Origin: Closterium sp. NIES-65
Taxonomy: Eukaryota > Streptophyta > Zygnematophyceae > Desmidiales > Closteriaceae
Assembly: GCA_948144175.1 (NCBI GenBank)
Contig: CANXME010002410.1
Location: 182,777-246,776 of the forward strand
Reading direction: 5' to 3'
DNA: 64,000 nt
Of this stretch, positions 44,930 to 56,644 are shown piece after piece. Numbering within the stretch: the first letter of the stretch is position 1; each line of letters starts with the position of its first letter. The translations under genes were made by a program, and so were the position numbers. The notes under the pieces are model-generated. The model was not told the origin of the DNA. It made no database searches and was given only the letters and a program-made list of their open reading frames with translations.

Positions 44930-45135
44930 AGCCTGCCACACAGCACACACACACACACGCATGCACACACACGCACGCGCGCACACGCGCACACACAGAC
45001 ACACGCGCACTGCACGCACAGCACGCACTCGTACACACACACACACAAACAACCCCCCCCCCCCCCCCCCCCCCCCCCCCACTCCCCCCCCCCTCCCCCT
45101 CCCCCCTCTCCCCCCCCCCCCCCCCCCACAACCCA
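44930..45135. repeat. CA-repeat and poly-C tract inside translocator gene
   Basis: CA/CG dinucleotides at 44938-45050 are followed by C runs at 45053-45080, 45084-45092 and 45111-45127, directly downstream (minus strand) of the last recognised translocator exon. C-runs of this length are often mis-sized in assemblies. Confidence 0.85.
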
Positions 45136-45146
45136 CACCCACCCAC

Positions 45147-47826
45147 CATGCAGAAGGCGAGGACGCCCCCCACGGGCATGACGGCGAGGGTCCAGAGGGC
45201 GTGAGGCCACGTGTCAAAGTAGGGCAAGGAGGCGAGCGAGGACCACGGCTCGTGCAGCAGCGAGAAGATGCCGCACACAAGCGCCATCACGGGCGCCAGA
45301 TACTGCAGCAACGTGAGCAGCGGGTTGGTCAGGCCTGTTGGGGTAGAGGGAGGGCGGACTTGCGGTTGGTGGGAGGCAAGGGGAACTAGGAGGACTGGAA
45401 AGGAGATAGTGGCATGAGGATGGCGTGACCATAGCAAATATGCGAGGAAGGGTGAGAAACCGGAGGATTGTGGCGTGTGGGAGAGCAAGCACAGCACACA
45501 GGCACTGTGGAGCTGGGGCTGCACCCGGAAATATGAGGTGAGTGAGGAGGAAGGGGCAACGCGACAGATGCTTACCAAGTGTGTCCCTCTGTCACCAGTA
45601 GAAGCGACGACAGCATGGTGAGATGGTGAGTAGATGTTGTGAGCGTAAAGGGTAAACAGGAGACGAAAAGAGTGGGTTAGTTGGTTGATGCAGCAGCACA
45701 CATAGCAGCACAGCAGCAGCACAGCAGCACACAGTAGCACAGCAGCACACAGCAGCATACACAGCAGCAGTGAGCAGCAGCTTACCTGGAGGAGCACTTG
45801 CAGCAGCACCCATCGGAGACCCGCCATGAATGAGGCCAGCATGACGAAGATGAAGCCCAGCAGCTCAAACTCCGTCTCCCCCGCCACTGGGAGCACCACA
45901 CGCCACTCGAGGGCACACCACACGGAATGTCAAAAGCGCGAATTAAGTCAAAGAACTCTGCTCGACGCCCATGTATAAATCAGGCGTTGCGTTGCAATGC
46001 TGATTGGGGGGTGGAGCGCACGGAAATGGTAGTGATACAAGAGGAAAACTGAGGCACGGTAGAAAAAAATGTTGGATGGTCATCGAATTACCCTCCCAGC
46101 CCCCTCCCCCTTCCGTTCTCCCTTCCGTTCCCCCTCGCCCCCCCCTCCCCACCCTATGCCGAGCACGCCGACGGATATGATGAGCCTGGTGCCCACCCAT
46201 GCTTCTACTCTATGCATCGCAACGTGCTGTGTGTGTGGAGCGCACCCAAGTTTGAGTGCCACACTGGACCTTTTCTGCAACGGATAAGATATCACAAACA
46301 CTTTTGAGTACACCCACGCTTGAGCAAACCCCCGTAAGCGGATCATTTTGACCAAGGAGACTGCAGTGAATGAAGCGGATAAGATATCGCACAGTGACGA
46401 CGAGGGAGAATAAGGGCAGGACAGCGTACCATGGAGTAGAAGGTCCGGGTGACGAGCGCGAGGGAGAAGCTGGAGAGGGCAATGTCAAGCGATGTGGCCA
46501 CTGCCGTGGGCACCACTGCATGCACGGGGCAGAGCACACAGGGCACAGGCCAACACACGTTTAAACAACTAAGCATCTATTAGAAAGCCGCCTGAACCGA
46601 ACCAGCCTCAATGGACAAGTTGCAGAACGTGCAAGCACGAGTTCCTGAGCGCGCCCATCCCCATTCTCAATCCCTCCCTCCCACCCACACGGCGAACCTC
46701 GCACGAAGTAGTCGCGCCAGGAGATGGGGGAGGCGGGCAGCCACGAGTGGCAGCAGAGGTGACTTTTGAGGCGACTCAAAAGTCAGTTGACTAGAAACAC
46801 TTTTGAGTCAACTCATCAAGTTACCTCGCACCACGTGACCGATCAGTACCTTGTTGTACCTGCCCACCCACCCACGGCCACCACCCGCCCCGCCACCCAC
46901 CCACCCACCCATCCATTCACCACCGCCCCGCCCGTGCGTACATGCATGGCGATGCGATAGTGCAATGCATAGCGGGAGTGCACAGGTACAGCAGGGGGCG
47001 ATAAAGGGTTGCTTGCAAGGGGAGATAGGAACGGGCGAAAGGGCCCTTTAGATGGATGGCCAGCCCAGTGAGCAATTTGATCACGCCCTGGGGGAGTGGC
47101 AACTACAGGGAGGGTGGCTACACAGGAAAAGCGACATGCTTACAGGGAGCGCGGCATGCTACAGCGCCATGCTTAGAGCAGCATGCTTACAGGGAGCGCG
47201 GCATGCTACAGCGCCATGCTTAGAGCAGCATGCTTACAGGGAGCGCGGCATGCTACAGCGCCATGCTTAGAGCAGCATGCTTACAGGAAGCGCGGCATGC
47301 TACAGCGCCATGCTTAGAGCAGCATGCTTACAGGGAGCGCGGCATGCTACAGCGCCATGCTTAGAGCAGCATGCTTACAGGGAGCGCGGCATGCTACAGC
47401 GCCATGCTTAGAGCAGCATGCTTACAGGGAGCGCGGCATGCTACAGCGCCATGCTTAGAGCAGCATGCTTACAGGGAGCACGGCATGCTACAGCGCCATG
47501 CTTAGAGCAGCATGCTTGCAGGGAGCGCGGCATGCTACAGCGCCATGCTTAGAGCAGCATGCTTACAGGGAGAGCGCCGTGCTGAAGGTGTGCCAGAGCA
47601 GCACGAGCAGCACCACCTTAACCGCCGACCACAGCCACGGCGCGCACCATGGCGACACGCGCAACGCCGATGCTGACCCAGCAACGTCATCTTCCAGGTC
47701 CGCTGGCACGATAACATCTTCGCTATTCGCCATAGGCCGACTCGATTCCGTGATCGATTTGACCTGGATGGCATTGCTTGTGGCAAGTCGCGGCGAGAGC
47801 AGCGCTTGGCTCTCATTGGTCGACAT
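45147..47826 (-). CDS. Sugar-phosphate/nucleotide-sugar translocator (TPT family), multi-exon
   Basis: A drug/metabolite-transporter superfamily membrane protein, likely exchanging sugar phosphates or nucleotide sugars across a Golgi or plastid membrane. Recognised minus-strand exons: 47567-47826 (ATG 47826, soluble N-terminus, first membrane helix VVLLVLLWHTFSTALSL, donor GTAAGC); about 46698-46765 (ISWRDYFVR); 46430-46515 (VVPTAVATSLDIALS, donor GTACGC); about 46150-46190 (LIISVGVL); 45786-45886 (GETEFELLGF, GLRWVLLQVLLQ, donor GTAAGC); 45147-45334 (LTNPLLTLLQYLAPVMALV, PVGGVLAFCM). Phases join cleanly between the 46.7- and 46.5-kb exons. The part for helices 2-3, helix 5 and the C-terminal helices after FCM was not found, so the model is incomplete. 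It most resembles the plant At1g06470-type group. Confidence 0.75.
46761..46784. repeat. TTTTGAG inverted repeat at a translocator exon edge
   Basis: GACTTTTGAG and CTCAAAAGTC are perfect 10-bp arms around GCGA. A related CTTTTGAGTCAACTCA follows at about 46800. The right arm supplies the AAAAG that may act as splice acceptor for the exon at 46698-46765 (minus strand). Confidence 0.7.
47133..47580. repeat. 47-bp minisatellite in translocator intron 1
   Basis: The TTACAGGGAG motif recurs every 47 bp at 47140, 47187, 47234, 47281, 47328, 47375, 47422, 47469, 47516 and 47563, with very few substitutions. The last copy is the true exon 1 donor (CTCCCTGTAAGC on the minus strand), so every unit carries a copy of the exon-intron junction. 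The open frames across it are artefacts. Confidence 0.9.
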
Positions 47827-49670
47827 GATGGCGAACAGGAACAGCTACGATGGTCAACCCTAAACTCCGCACTAATGAATTCTCGTGGCAGGGTGGCGTG
47901 GAGATTCGATCATAGCTCTCAACGCGAAGAGATGGACGAACGCGACTGAGTGTCGCACACAGGGTCGCCAGATCGCAAAATGCTGCGCTTGGAGCTTTTT
48001 TCCAGATAGCGCGTTTTGAGACGTCTCTAAACTAGATTGCTGCGCTTGGAGCTTTCTTTCAGAGCGAGATCGACCCGAGCAGCGAGCGACTGCACGCGCT
48101 AGTCGCTCAAAATGCGGCGCCACTCTGTAGGACGCCGTGACGGAAGCAGGGAAGCGCCAGATACGCCCAAAAAAAAAAAATCAGCATTCGGTATCAGTGC
48201 GCTTGTGATCGCTTGTGAATCCGGATACCACAAGCGCTTGTGATAACTAGAAACGCCACGCGACTCGTAGATTTTGCGGAAACTAAGATGGTGGGAGGAG
48301 CATGTGAGCATATGTGTGTGCCCGACATTGCAAGAGCCCACTTGAACCTATTCTACGACAGTAGTTCAGCTTGCATGGTTTGCCTAGTTGATGCTCGGTT
48401 ACCACTCGCCTCATTCAACGAAGAAGCACGAAGTTGCAAAAGTACAGCTAGTGGGGTACTACAAACAAATGTTGGTCGACAAACCAACAAAGGAATACGA
48501 ACCATGTTTAGGATGGCAACAGCTAACTCACAAGCTCAGGCATCGAATTTGGAGTCCCGTCCCAAATTCGTACCTTGATTACGGCCGTGCTTGGGCGAAA
48601 TGAGAACGACGCAGGGCCTGCTTGTTTGGCAGTTCACTTCGCGGAACTAATAGGTGTGCGAGATAAATTTCATCTCGCAAAACACGGGTGGTAACATACA
48701 AATGGCAATCGGCTGTGGATTCTGAAATGGAATGGTTGTGTCGAACTCGAAATTCGAGTACTGGGTCATAATCTGACCTCCCGTATGACTCCTTCCTACT
48801 ACACCTGATGCCTATTTCAGTTCCCTTTCTCCATCTTTCCCTGTGCTCCTCTCTCGTGCACGCGCTCCCCATGGGAGAATGGGACTGTATTTGGGTAGGC
48901 TAGCGTGTCTTGTCTGGGAAACTCGAAGAACTTATTCGAGGTCAAGAATATCTTAGTTTTGTCGTGGGCTAGTAACGCGCGGGCCGTTGGCTGTGAATGT
49001 CGACCACTGGGCGTATGGAGTGGCAGTGGGCGTGTTCAGAGTGGGCGGTTGAGTGAGCATTAGGGTGTACAGCTATGTCTAGCCACCATAATCTGAGTCG
49101 TGACGCATACTAGGCGTGCATTGCAAGAGCGCTATCTCCCATCGCAAGAGAAGGCGACTCGAATCGCCTCTACGAACCACTACGACTCGCGGCGGCGCCA
49201 TTCCCTTTGCGACTCGTACTATACTCCGCGCATCCTGTGCTCTCGTCACTATTTTTTGGTCCGCTCGCTCCGTCGCAACACTTTCGAATTTGCCGCGTCG
49301 CGCCATCACGCGCCACGCGCTGCAGATCGACGTACCGCGCCGCCGCTGGGACACTTCGAGCCGCGGAAACGATAGTCTAAGAAACCCTAGTTAGAGGTAA
49401 GCCTCCCCATCCATTCCCCAGTCAGACCTTCGCTTTCAAATCTTTGCAAGCCTGAGGCTCACAACTCATGGTCTAGGCGCTTCTAGTCTGTCAGAGGGGG
49501 TCGATGCGCAACTGTTGGTTACACACGGAGTTGCTTACGGATTCTGCACACTGCCAAGAGACTAGCAGAGCCCCTTGACGCATTCGTTGCCCTTATTAGC
49601 ATTGCTGCTTTCGCCCTGGTTCACGGAGTCACGCTGTCACTCACCCAGGCAATGACCGTCCAAGCATGTG
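47827..49670. other. No gene; upstream region of translocator and beyond
   Basis: 47985-48075 holds two copies of a TGCTGCGCTTGGAGCTTT motif about 52 bp apart, possibly promoter-proximal for the minus-strand translocator. An A run lies at 48169-48181. Open frames at 48240-48600 and 49080-49390 have no recognisable domain. Confidence 0.4.
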
Positions 49671-49671
49671 A

Positions 49672-50850
49672 CCCAGCTCTCTCACTGACCTGGGCTCTCG
49701 TTGACCTGGGCTCTCGTTGACCCGGGCTCTCATTGACCTAGGCTCTCGTTGACCTAGGCTCTCGTTGACCTGGGCTCTCATTGACCTAGGCTCTCGTTGA
49801 CCTAGGCTCTCGTTGACCTAGGCTCTCACTGACCTGGGCTCTCGTTGACCTGGGCTCTCGTTGACCTGGGCTCTCATTGACCTGGGCTCTCATTGACCTG
49901 GGCTCTCATTGACCTGGGCTCTCATTGACCTGGGCTCTCATTGACCTGGGCTCTCATTGACCTGGGCTCTCATTGACCTGGGCTCTCATTGACCTGGGCT
50001 CTCATTGACCTGGGCTCTCATTGACCTGGGCTCTCATTGACCTGGGCTCTCATAGACCTGGGCTCTCATTGACCTGGGCTCTCATTGACCTGGGCTCTCG
50101 TTGACCTGGCCTGGGCTCTCGTTGACCTGGACTCTCGTTGACCTGGCTCTCATTGACCTGGGCTCTCATTGACCTGGGCTCTCGTTGACCTGGGCTCTCA
50201 TTGACATGGGGCTCTCATTGACCTTGGGCTCTCATTGACCTGGGCTCTCATTGACCCTGGGCTCTCATTGACCTGGGCTCTCATGAACCTGGGCTCTCAT
50301 TGACCTGGAATCTCGTTGACCTGGGCTCTCGTTGACCTGGACTCTCGTTGACCTGGGCTCTCATTGACCTGGGCTCTCGTTGACCTGGGCTCTCATTGAC
50401 CTGGGCTCTCATTGACCTGGGCTCTCATTGACCTGGGCTCTCATTGACCTGGGCTCTCATTGACCTGGGCTCTCATTGACCTGGGCTCTCGTTGACCTGG
50501 GCTCTCGTTGACCTGGACTCTCGTTGACCTGGGCTCTCATTGACCTGGGCTCTCATTGACCTGGGCTCTCATTGACCTGGGCTCTCATTGACCTGGGCTC
50601 TCATTGACCTGGGCTCTCATGAACCTGGGCTCTCATTGACCTGGAATCTCATTGACCTGGGCTCTCGTTGACCTGGGCTCTCGTTGACCTGGGCTCTCAT
50701 TGACCTGGGCTCTCGTTGACCTGGGCTCTCATTGACCTGGGCTCTCATTGACCTGGGCTCTCATTGACCTGGGCTCTCATTGACCTGGGCTCTCATTGAC
50801 CTGGGCTCTCATTGACCTGGGCTCTCATTGACCCGGGCTCGGACTGACTT
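49672..50850. repeat. Minisatellite with 16-bp unit, about 70 copies
   Basis: The unit GACCTGGGCTCTCATT (variant ...CTCGTT) repeats from about 49672 to 50845 with few indels. Variants cluster in blocks, with CTCGTT and CCTAGGCT types mostly at the left, suggesting spread by unequal exchange. The unit length is not a multiple of three, so it codes no long protein. Confidence 0.9.
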
Positions 50851-51371
50851 GGGCTTTATTTTAGGCTCTCATTGTTTCCCTGGTGTGTTTCGTTGCCCTG
50901 GTTCAGAAACTCACGCTGTCACTACGCAGTCAAGAATTACCACGCTATGAAATGGATCTCTTAGCGATGCTAACATAGTAGAAACAGCCTAAAGCTAATT
51001 GCTAGGTGCCCAAGTTAGAAACAGTCTATGCTTGATTTCAGGGTGCGAAGGCAGAGCGACCCCAAGCTGATGATTAGGTTATCTCTGACCTAACTGCAAG
51101 TGACCCCACATTTGTCGAGGCTAACCTATGACTGACCTAATCTATGTCGGGCTTGCTTGTGCTTGGCCTAGCCTGGGACTAGGCATGAGCAAATAGCGAC
51201 TTGTTTTAGTAACGAGGTGACGCGAGTTTTACTCTTTACTCGTCCAAAAAGGCGAGTAACCTACCTATTTGTCACGGATAAGAAAATGATCACAGCGAGG
51301 CAAGTGATACTCGCCTCGCCAGGAACACCTGATGTTGAGTTCATTATTTTTCATGGAAACATTGATCTGCA

Positions 51372-51462
51372 ACCTCTCCCCCCCCCCCCCCACACCCACC
51401 CCCCCCCCCACCCTCCCCCTCCCCCCCTCCCCCCTCCCCCCCCCCCTCCTCCCCCCCTCATG
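51372..51462. repeat. Poly-C-rich tract
   Basis: About 90 bases almost entirely C with occasional A or T. Confidence 0.9.
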
Positions 51463-51474
51463 AAAGTACTTTCA

Positions 51475-52530
51475 TTTTCGCCTATATTCGCCTGTTAGTG
51501 TCCTAGCATCTGACTGACCTGCCTTGTCATTGTCCTACCTGCGAGTGACATGGTTTCTGTTTGTTCTTGCTTGTGCTTAACCTTACTGGTGATTGGCCGA
51601 GCTTGGGACTGTTGCAGCCTCCGACTGGGCCTAATCTGTGAGTGACCTAGTTTGTAGCTTACCCAGCTTGTCACCAACTTGGCCTCTGAATGACTATCAA
51701 TAGGCCCTGACTAACTAGCGTGTGGGGGGGCTAGATTCGATGGACCTATCTTGTGAGGGTCTTGCCTCTGACTGACCTTTCGTGTGACTGACCTTTCGTG
51801 TGACTGACCTTTCGTGTGACTGACCTTTCGTGTGACTGACCTAGCCTTTGACCAACCTAGTTAGCCTAGCTCCCAACTGGCCCAGTTCCTGACGGACCTG
51901 AGTTATCCTGTAAGCAGTGGTTAGATTTGATTCACAATCACATATGACGATGGAGATTTGTTAAGGTTCGCTGCTTGTTTGGGATTTGAATCGCTACCAG
52001 GACTGAAAATCTCGTCTTGATTTGGCTGGGATACAGCTAGGCTAGGTGCCGGATTGAGGGGAGGAGGTTAAGATGCCGTTGTTGGAAACTGTGCGACAGA
52101 ACAAGTGCAGCAAATTTGTGTGGACAGAAAACGTCGGGTAAGGCTGATACGGTCAGGGTGGTTCAGGGTGGTCAATGGATTGGGAAGGAGGTGGCGATAT
52201 GAATGTAGAGCATTTCTTCTCTTTTTTTTTGCGTCAATCTGACAATATGCCAATTTGCACGGCGGGGCGATAAAAGTTGTTCTATAATCGCCCTGTAGTA
52301 TTCTTGTATAGTGTAATGCGTAGTTCCGAGTGCATTATGGATTGCCAAAGGCCAGTGGATTTACACAGTATGCTCGCTAGTGACAGACAAAGGCTATGAT
52401 TCAACCAGCCTACGATCAACCTAGTCAGTGACTAACCAAGCACGTTTTCCAGCCTCTGATGGACCAGACTTGTGATTCCTTTACAGGTGACCAACTGGTG
52501 ACTGGCCTAGCTTCTGACCACCTACGAGCA
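51475..52530. repeat. Degenerate GACCT repeats, including a clean 16-bp array
   Basis: TGACTGACCTTTCGTG repeats four to five times at 51769-51845 with a 16-bp period. Around it, from about 51080 to 52520, looser GACCTAGC or GACCTG words recur every 14-20 bp. It looks like the old, degraded part of the same minisatellite field as 49672-50850. No gene is seen. Confidence 0.55.
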
Positions 52531-53900
52531 TGATCATTTTTTTGCAGCTGTCACCGTTGTCTCATCAGGTTGCTAATTCTGAGCTTCACCGAAAACAATT
52601 CCATTGCGCTCCTTACCACCACCAATAACCCCTTCACTCACTTATCCATGCTACTACTCTGGCCTAATACTTTTTGCGATGGCCGAGCCAATTCTGGCTT
52701 AATTATGGCCAGGGTCTGTAAGTTGTCTCTCAAGCCACGTTTGTGAGTCGACTTATGGAATTTGAGCATGTCCAGCAACGTCTCGAGTTTCTTTCGCTAC
52801 CATTTCTGTTCTCTCCAAGCCCTGTCGTTTTCAAGTTCCCTCGTTGTGTGCTCGCTCCGGCTTCCCTCACACGCATGCGTGAGCTTAGTTTTCCTCAGTC
52901 TTTCGTCTCCAGTAACAAGAAGAGCTGCCAGGGCCACGTTGCATAAGCTATGCCAGGCTGAGGTCTTCGTCCCGCCGTCATTGCTGCTCCATCCACATCC
53001 TCATGCGTCCTATCTTACTCTGTTCCTCCTCCTGGCTTCAGTTCTGGCCTTTTGCTCTTGTTTCTTCTGCCACTTTCAGTGGCCCCCACCTACTTACACT
53101 GATGTCAAGGTCTGGTGCAAGCCTCGCTCCCTGCCTCTTTTCACACTGTGGATACAATCAGATTTTGAAATACATAGAAGAAGAGGAGATTCCTGTCTTT
53201 GCTTCTCGTGTTCTCTCTTCCCCTCCTCTCCCTTCCTGTCGCCCTACATTTTGTGTTTCTTAAAACCTTTTTTTTTTAAACACCAATGTATCCGGGCCCA
53301 TCTGGGTGCTCTGCTAATAAAGCGCGCTCTATCTGACTGCATGCTACACAACCTTCTTACCGGCCCCCTATGTGTACCTCTCCAAGCCTGGTCATTGTCT
53401 CCCTTGTCTGTCTTCTCTGGTTCCTCTTAGCGTTGTGTTTGTTGTTGTACTCTTTCAGCAAATTTCTGCATGTCTTTGCTGTCTCCTCCTACTATGCTTG
53501 GCCTGCATGCTTTGCCAGTCGAGGTGAATTGCTTTAACATCGACACCCGATGCAGTCCCTACCGCTTCACCACTACAATCGTTTCCGCCTTGCTGCGATA
53601 CTTGTGGTGTCCCTTTCCAACAGCCCATTTTTCAATCAAGTTCCTCTTTTTCTGCTACTACTTATCTGCTCTCTTTCTCACATCACTGCCTCATCTCTCA
53701 TGCTTGTGTAATTGGTCTTGTTTGTTTGTGTGTCCACTCACCATGCACCTTCTCCGTCTTTTGTTTTTACGTTTCTGTTTTTTCGCAAAACGTTAAACCC
53801 TGCCCTACCCAGGCTTGTTTGCTCTCGCCAGGCGGCAGGGAAAGGGGGCAATTGAACGCACGGATCAATCAGCCATAGAACGAGGGCTGTTTGAGGAGTC
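52531..53900. other. No gene called; pyrimidine-rich sequence
   Basis: Long plus-strand open frames at 52743-53430 and 53470-53796 are rich in Ser, Leu, Phe and Pro because the DNA is CT-rich. No domain, signal peptide with a plausible mature protein, or splice-bounded exon was found. The interval may include the promoter of the gene that follows. Confidence 0.4.
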
Positions 53901-53945
53901 AGTGAGTGGATGAGATGGCTGCTGAGAGAGTGCTGAGTGGGCTGA

Positions 53946-54113
53946 ATGAGTTGTGCAAGGAGGCGGTTGGCAGCAGTTAGACGGGAGCTGGCTGCACACA
54001 AGGAGGAGGTGGATGAGTTGCGGCACATGCTGACAGCAGTGAAGGGGGAGTTGGCAGCGGTGAAAAGGGAGTTGGTGGAACAAAAGGGTACTATGGCAGA
54101 GCAATCAGGGTAG
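53946..54113 (+). CDS. Coiled-coil segment upstream of LRR gene (55 aa)
   Basis: ATG 53946 opens a short frame with heptad-like repeats (RRELAAHKEEVDELRHML, VKGELAAVKRELVEQ) and ends in two consecutive TAG codons (54111-54116). The frame continues without further stops into the exon starting at ATG 54168. The segment resembles the coiled coil of the related minus-strand gene at 61.3-62.2 kb (VKGALTEVEGKF, LQGELAGVKG). Either the pair of TAGs has separated an original N-terminus from its gene, or this is a leader ORF. Confidence 0.5.
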   Translation: MSCARRRLAAVRRELAAHKEEVDELRHMLTAVKGELAAVKRELVEQKGTMAEQSG

Positions 54114-54167
54114 TAGGGCATCAGATGCAGAGGCCTGAGAGGGGAGAGTAGAAAGAGAAGGCACGAA

Positions 54168-55038
54168 ATGGTAGCAGAGTTTCCATGGGAGGAGGAGAGG
54201 AGGAAAGAGGTGCAGGAGTTAAACCTGCCATATGCCATGGAGGAATTGGCAGCCGGCAAGGAATGGCAGAAGGTACAAGACGTGAAAGTGAATGTTACAC
54301 GGAAGATCAAGCGGAGTGTAGGCGATAAAAAGACTGCATGGCGGGTGAGTGCTTAGGGGCCTGTTCCATAGAGCATATATTGCTTGCCATCCCTTCCTTA
54401 TCACCACCATGATCATCCATTCCCTTGCTATGCTTTCTCTCTTGGTTCATTTCTTCCAGGCAATCAAGGAAGCATTACAGAAGTCCGATCTGAGCCTGGC
54501 GTGTCTCCGCGGCGTCTCAGACGCCATGCTCGTCCATGTGTCCACAATGACGCACCTGACGAGCATTGACTTGGACTCGAGGTCAGGCTTCAGTGCAGAG
54601 GGCATCAAACACCTCTACAGGCTGCCCCAATTAGAAAAGCTAAACTTGAATTACACTGATTTCTCAGACTGTGCCTTGGAAGGCATTGGGTCCTTGACCA
54701 GTCTCACAGACCTCTCTCTCCATCAGGCCAATGTGACCGATGCCAGACTGTCGCACTTGACACCTCTGTTCTCTCTCAAACACCTGCGGCTTGGTTATTG
54801 CAGTGGTGTGACAGATGCCGGCATCGTGCATCTGGTGAGGCTTACAGGGCTTGAGAGGCTTGATCTGGATGGCACGGCAGTCACGGATGATGGGCTGCAG
54901 CAGCTGACTGCCCTGACCAAGCTGACACATCTCTATACGCCTTGGCAGCTGAATGCGCCCCACCAATATGACAATTTCGTTTACACCAAGATGACAGATC
55001 TCTATACCTTGAAGTTGCCTATGTATGCAGACTTATAG
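54168..55038 (+). CDS. LRR protein (AMN1/FBXL-like repeats), two exons
   Basis: Exon 1 is 54168-54344 (charged helical region, EELAAGKEWQKVQDVKV), exon 2 is 54460-55038. They are joined in phase 0 by a 115-bp intron with donor GTGAGT and acceptor TTCCAG, giving 252 aa. Residues from about 75 on hold six or so 24-residue LRRs of the cysteine-containing/AMN1 kind (LTSLTDLSLHQANVTDARL, LKHLRLGYCSGVTDAGI, LERLDLDGTAVTDDGL). Such repeats bind proteins; there is no F-box in the visible part. It ends at TAG 55036. Exon 1 may extend upstream to 53946 (see the coiled-coil entry). A pseudogene relative lies at 60.4-62.2 kb in opposite orientation. Confidence 0.75.
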
Positions 55039-55500
55039 GAAGGTATGGTAGGTTGGCAGGGAGCGATGTGGAAGGGAGGGAGATGAGTTGAGGGAAGAGT
55101 TGGCTGACTGGTATGAGGCAAGGGGACTGAAGCATGAGGGATGGAGCACATGGATGGCTATGCCAGTCAGAGGCTAGGCTCTTGTTCACAGTAATGAGCA
55201 ACCTCCGTTTGATCCGTACACAAACATGGGTAGTGGAAGCAAGGGGTGTGGACAATAGTGAACACACGACCTATTTCTACACAGCCTGCCAGAAATGCGA
55301 ATCGCTTATTAATATACTTGTCCTTGCCGGGATTGTTACAAGAGCAGGGGTACCGTAATTTGGTTGGCTGGCTTGGCTTTGAGCCTGCAATGTGAGCCAC
55401 AATTGACTCACAATCAAATTACATCGTAGGTCTTATGAATGACCTCACCACTTACCACATTCCAAAACAACAAAATCTTACGGTCTTTGAAGAAATAGTA
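55039..55500. other. No gene seen
   Basis: 3' flank of the LRR gene. No recognisable feature. Confidence 0.4.
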
Positions 55501-55506
55501 CCAGTA

Positions 55507-56644
55507 TCAAAGACCTAGAGGGGTATTGTTGTGCTCCTTTGTGTTTGTCGCAAGCATGCCGCGGAAGAGGCACTGAAACGCACCAGAGTCCAGTGTGAAG
55601 GACAGGGACACCTCAGCCAGAGGGTCACCTTTCCTAGTGGCTACACAAGCACCTAGAGCAGCAACACAAGCACCTAGACTAGAAAGGCACAAGTCTACAC
55701 TAGCAGGAGGCAAGCAAGCAAATCTACAAACACAAGTCTACACTAGCAGGAGGCAAGCAAGCTAATCTACGAACACGCGAGCACACAGATCCATCAGCAC
55801 TATAGTCAACATCAACATACAAAGCATGCTGACGAGCATCGTCTATGGACAGATCAAACACATCAATCTTACGGGCTAACAGGCGAGCCCAGCAAGGCGT
55901 GGTCGCCGTAGGGCCCCAACGAGCACGGTAGAGGTCGTCAAGGTGGCGGAAGCACCGCGCGGCAGAGTGGTTGTCACAACCGCAGAGACAAGGGCTGCCA
56001 GGTCCGGTGAGGCACCAGTGGGTGCAGGGGCCAGTGTCACGGCGAGGGGGGCGAGGGGCCCAGCTAGAAGTGCTGCCGCTGCGGCCGGTGCTCCCTGGTC
56101 CTCCCGGACCACACTACGGCGGGGGACCCCAGTGCTGCTGCGGACCCCACTGCAGTAGGGGCCCCCACTGTTGGAACTGCTGCGGTGCCTGCTGCTGCTG
56201 CGGTCCCTGCTGCTGTTGCTGCTGTCCCTGCTATGGCTGGTGCTGCTGCGACTGCTGCTGCTGGGGTCCAACACCCCCACCGGTCGGGCCACCGCCAGTG
56301 GGCGGGCCTGTCTGTCCTGCACCTCCTCCAAGGCCCCCTCCGCCTGGTGCACCTCCGCCGCCGCCGCCGCCTCCACCACCGCCGCTCCTACCTCCACCGC
56401 CACCTCCACCGCCGCCTCCACCGCCTCCACCTCCCCCCTTCCCGCCCTTCTTGTCACTCTTGCCCCGTTTCTGCCAATCTGCGGCAGAAACGGCAGCAGT
56501 GTCCCCAGAAACCGACACAGCAACAGAAGCACGAGTAGCAGTGAAAGTGGGAAGCTGAGGGGCGGCACACCCCGCAAAGAGATGGGGGGCCACCGCGTCA
56601 GTGGCGGAAGCAACGGTGAGGAGGCTACTCTCAATCCAGTCCAC
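55507..56644 (-). pseudogene. Third copia lineage: gag and protease start, inverted segment
   Basis: On the minus strand from 56644: SLLTVASATDAVAPHLFAGC and PQLPTFTATRASV (gag N-terminus of a copia lineage with Gly-rich gag), a poly-Gly tract coded by a CCG/CCT repeat (56350-56440), a Gln-rich tract (56170-56240), then a zinc-knuckle-like CLCGCDNHSAARC, LDDLYRARWG and FDLSIDDARQHAL. It ends at the protease motif FTLDSGAFQC (about 55560-55600). An in-frame TAG in the Gln tract and frameshifts make it dead. A 40-bp direct repeat (ACACAAGTCTACACTAGCAG) lies at 55689-55770. Its continuation is on the opposite strand at 56645. Confidence 0.8.

Noticed and set aside
47052..47863. Repeat proteins on the plus strand across the 47-bp minisatellite
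   Set aside because: The array lies within intron 1 of the minus-strand translocator and 47 is not a multiple of three, so the frame rotates between units.
49672..50850. CRISPR-like array from regular spacing
   Set aside because: The 16-bp units abut with no unique spacers and the genome is eukaryotic. It is a minisatellite.
52762..53430. 222-aa Ser/Leu-rich plus-strand protein
   Set aside because: The composition follows the CT-rich DNA, overlapping frames are open too, and no domain or homologue is apparent.
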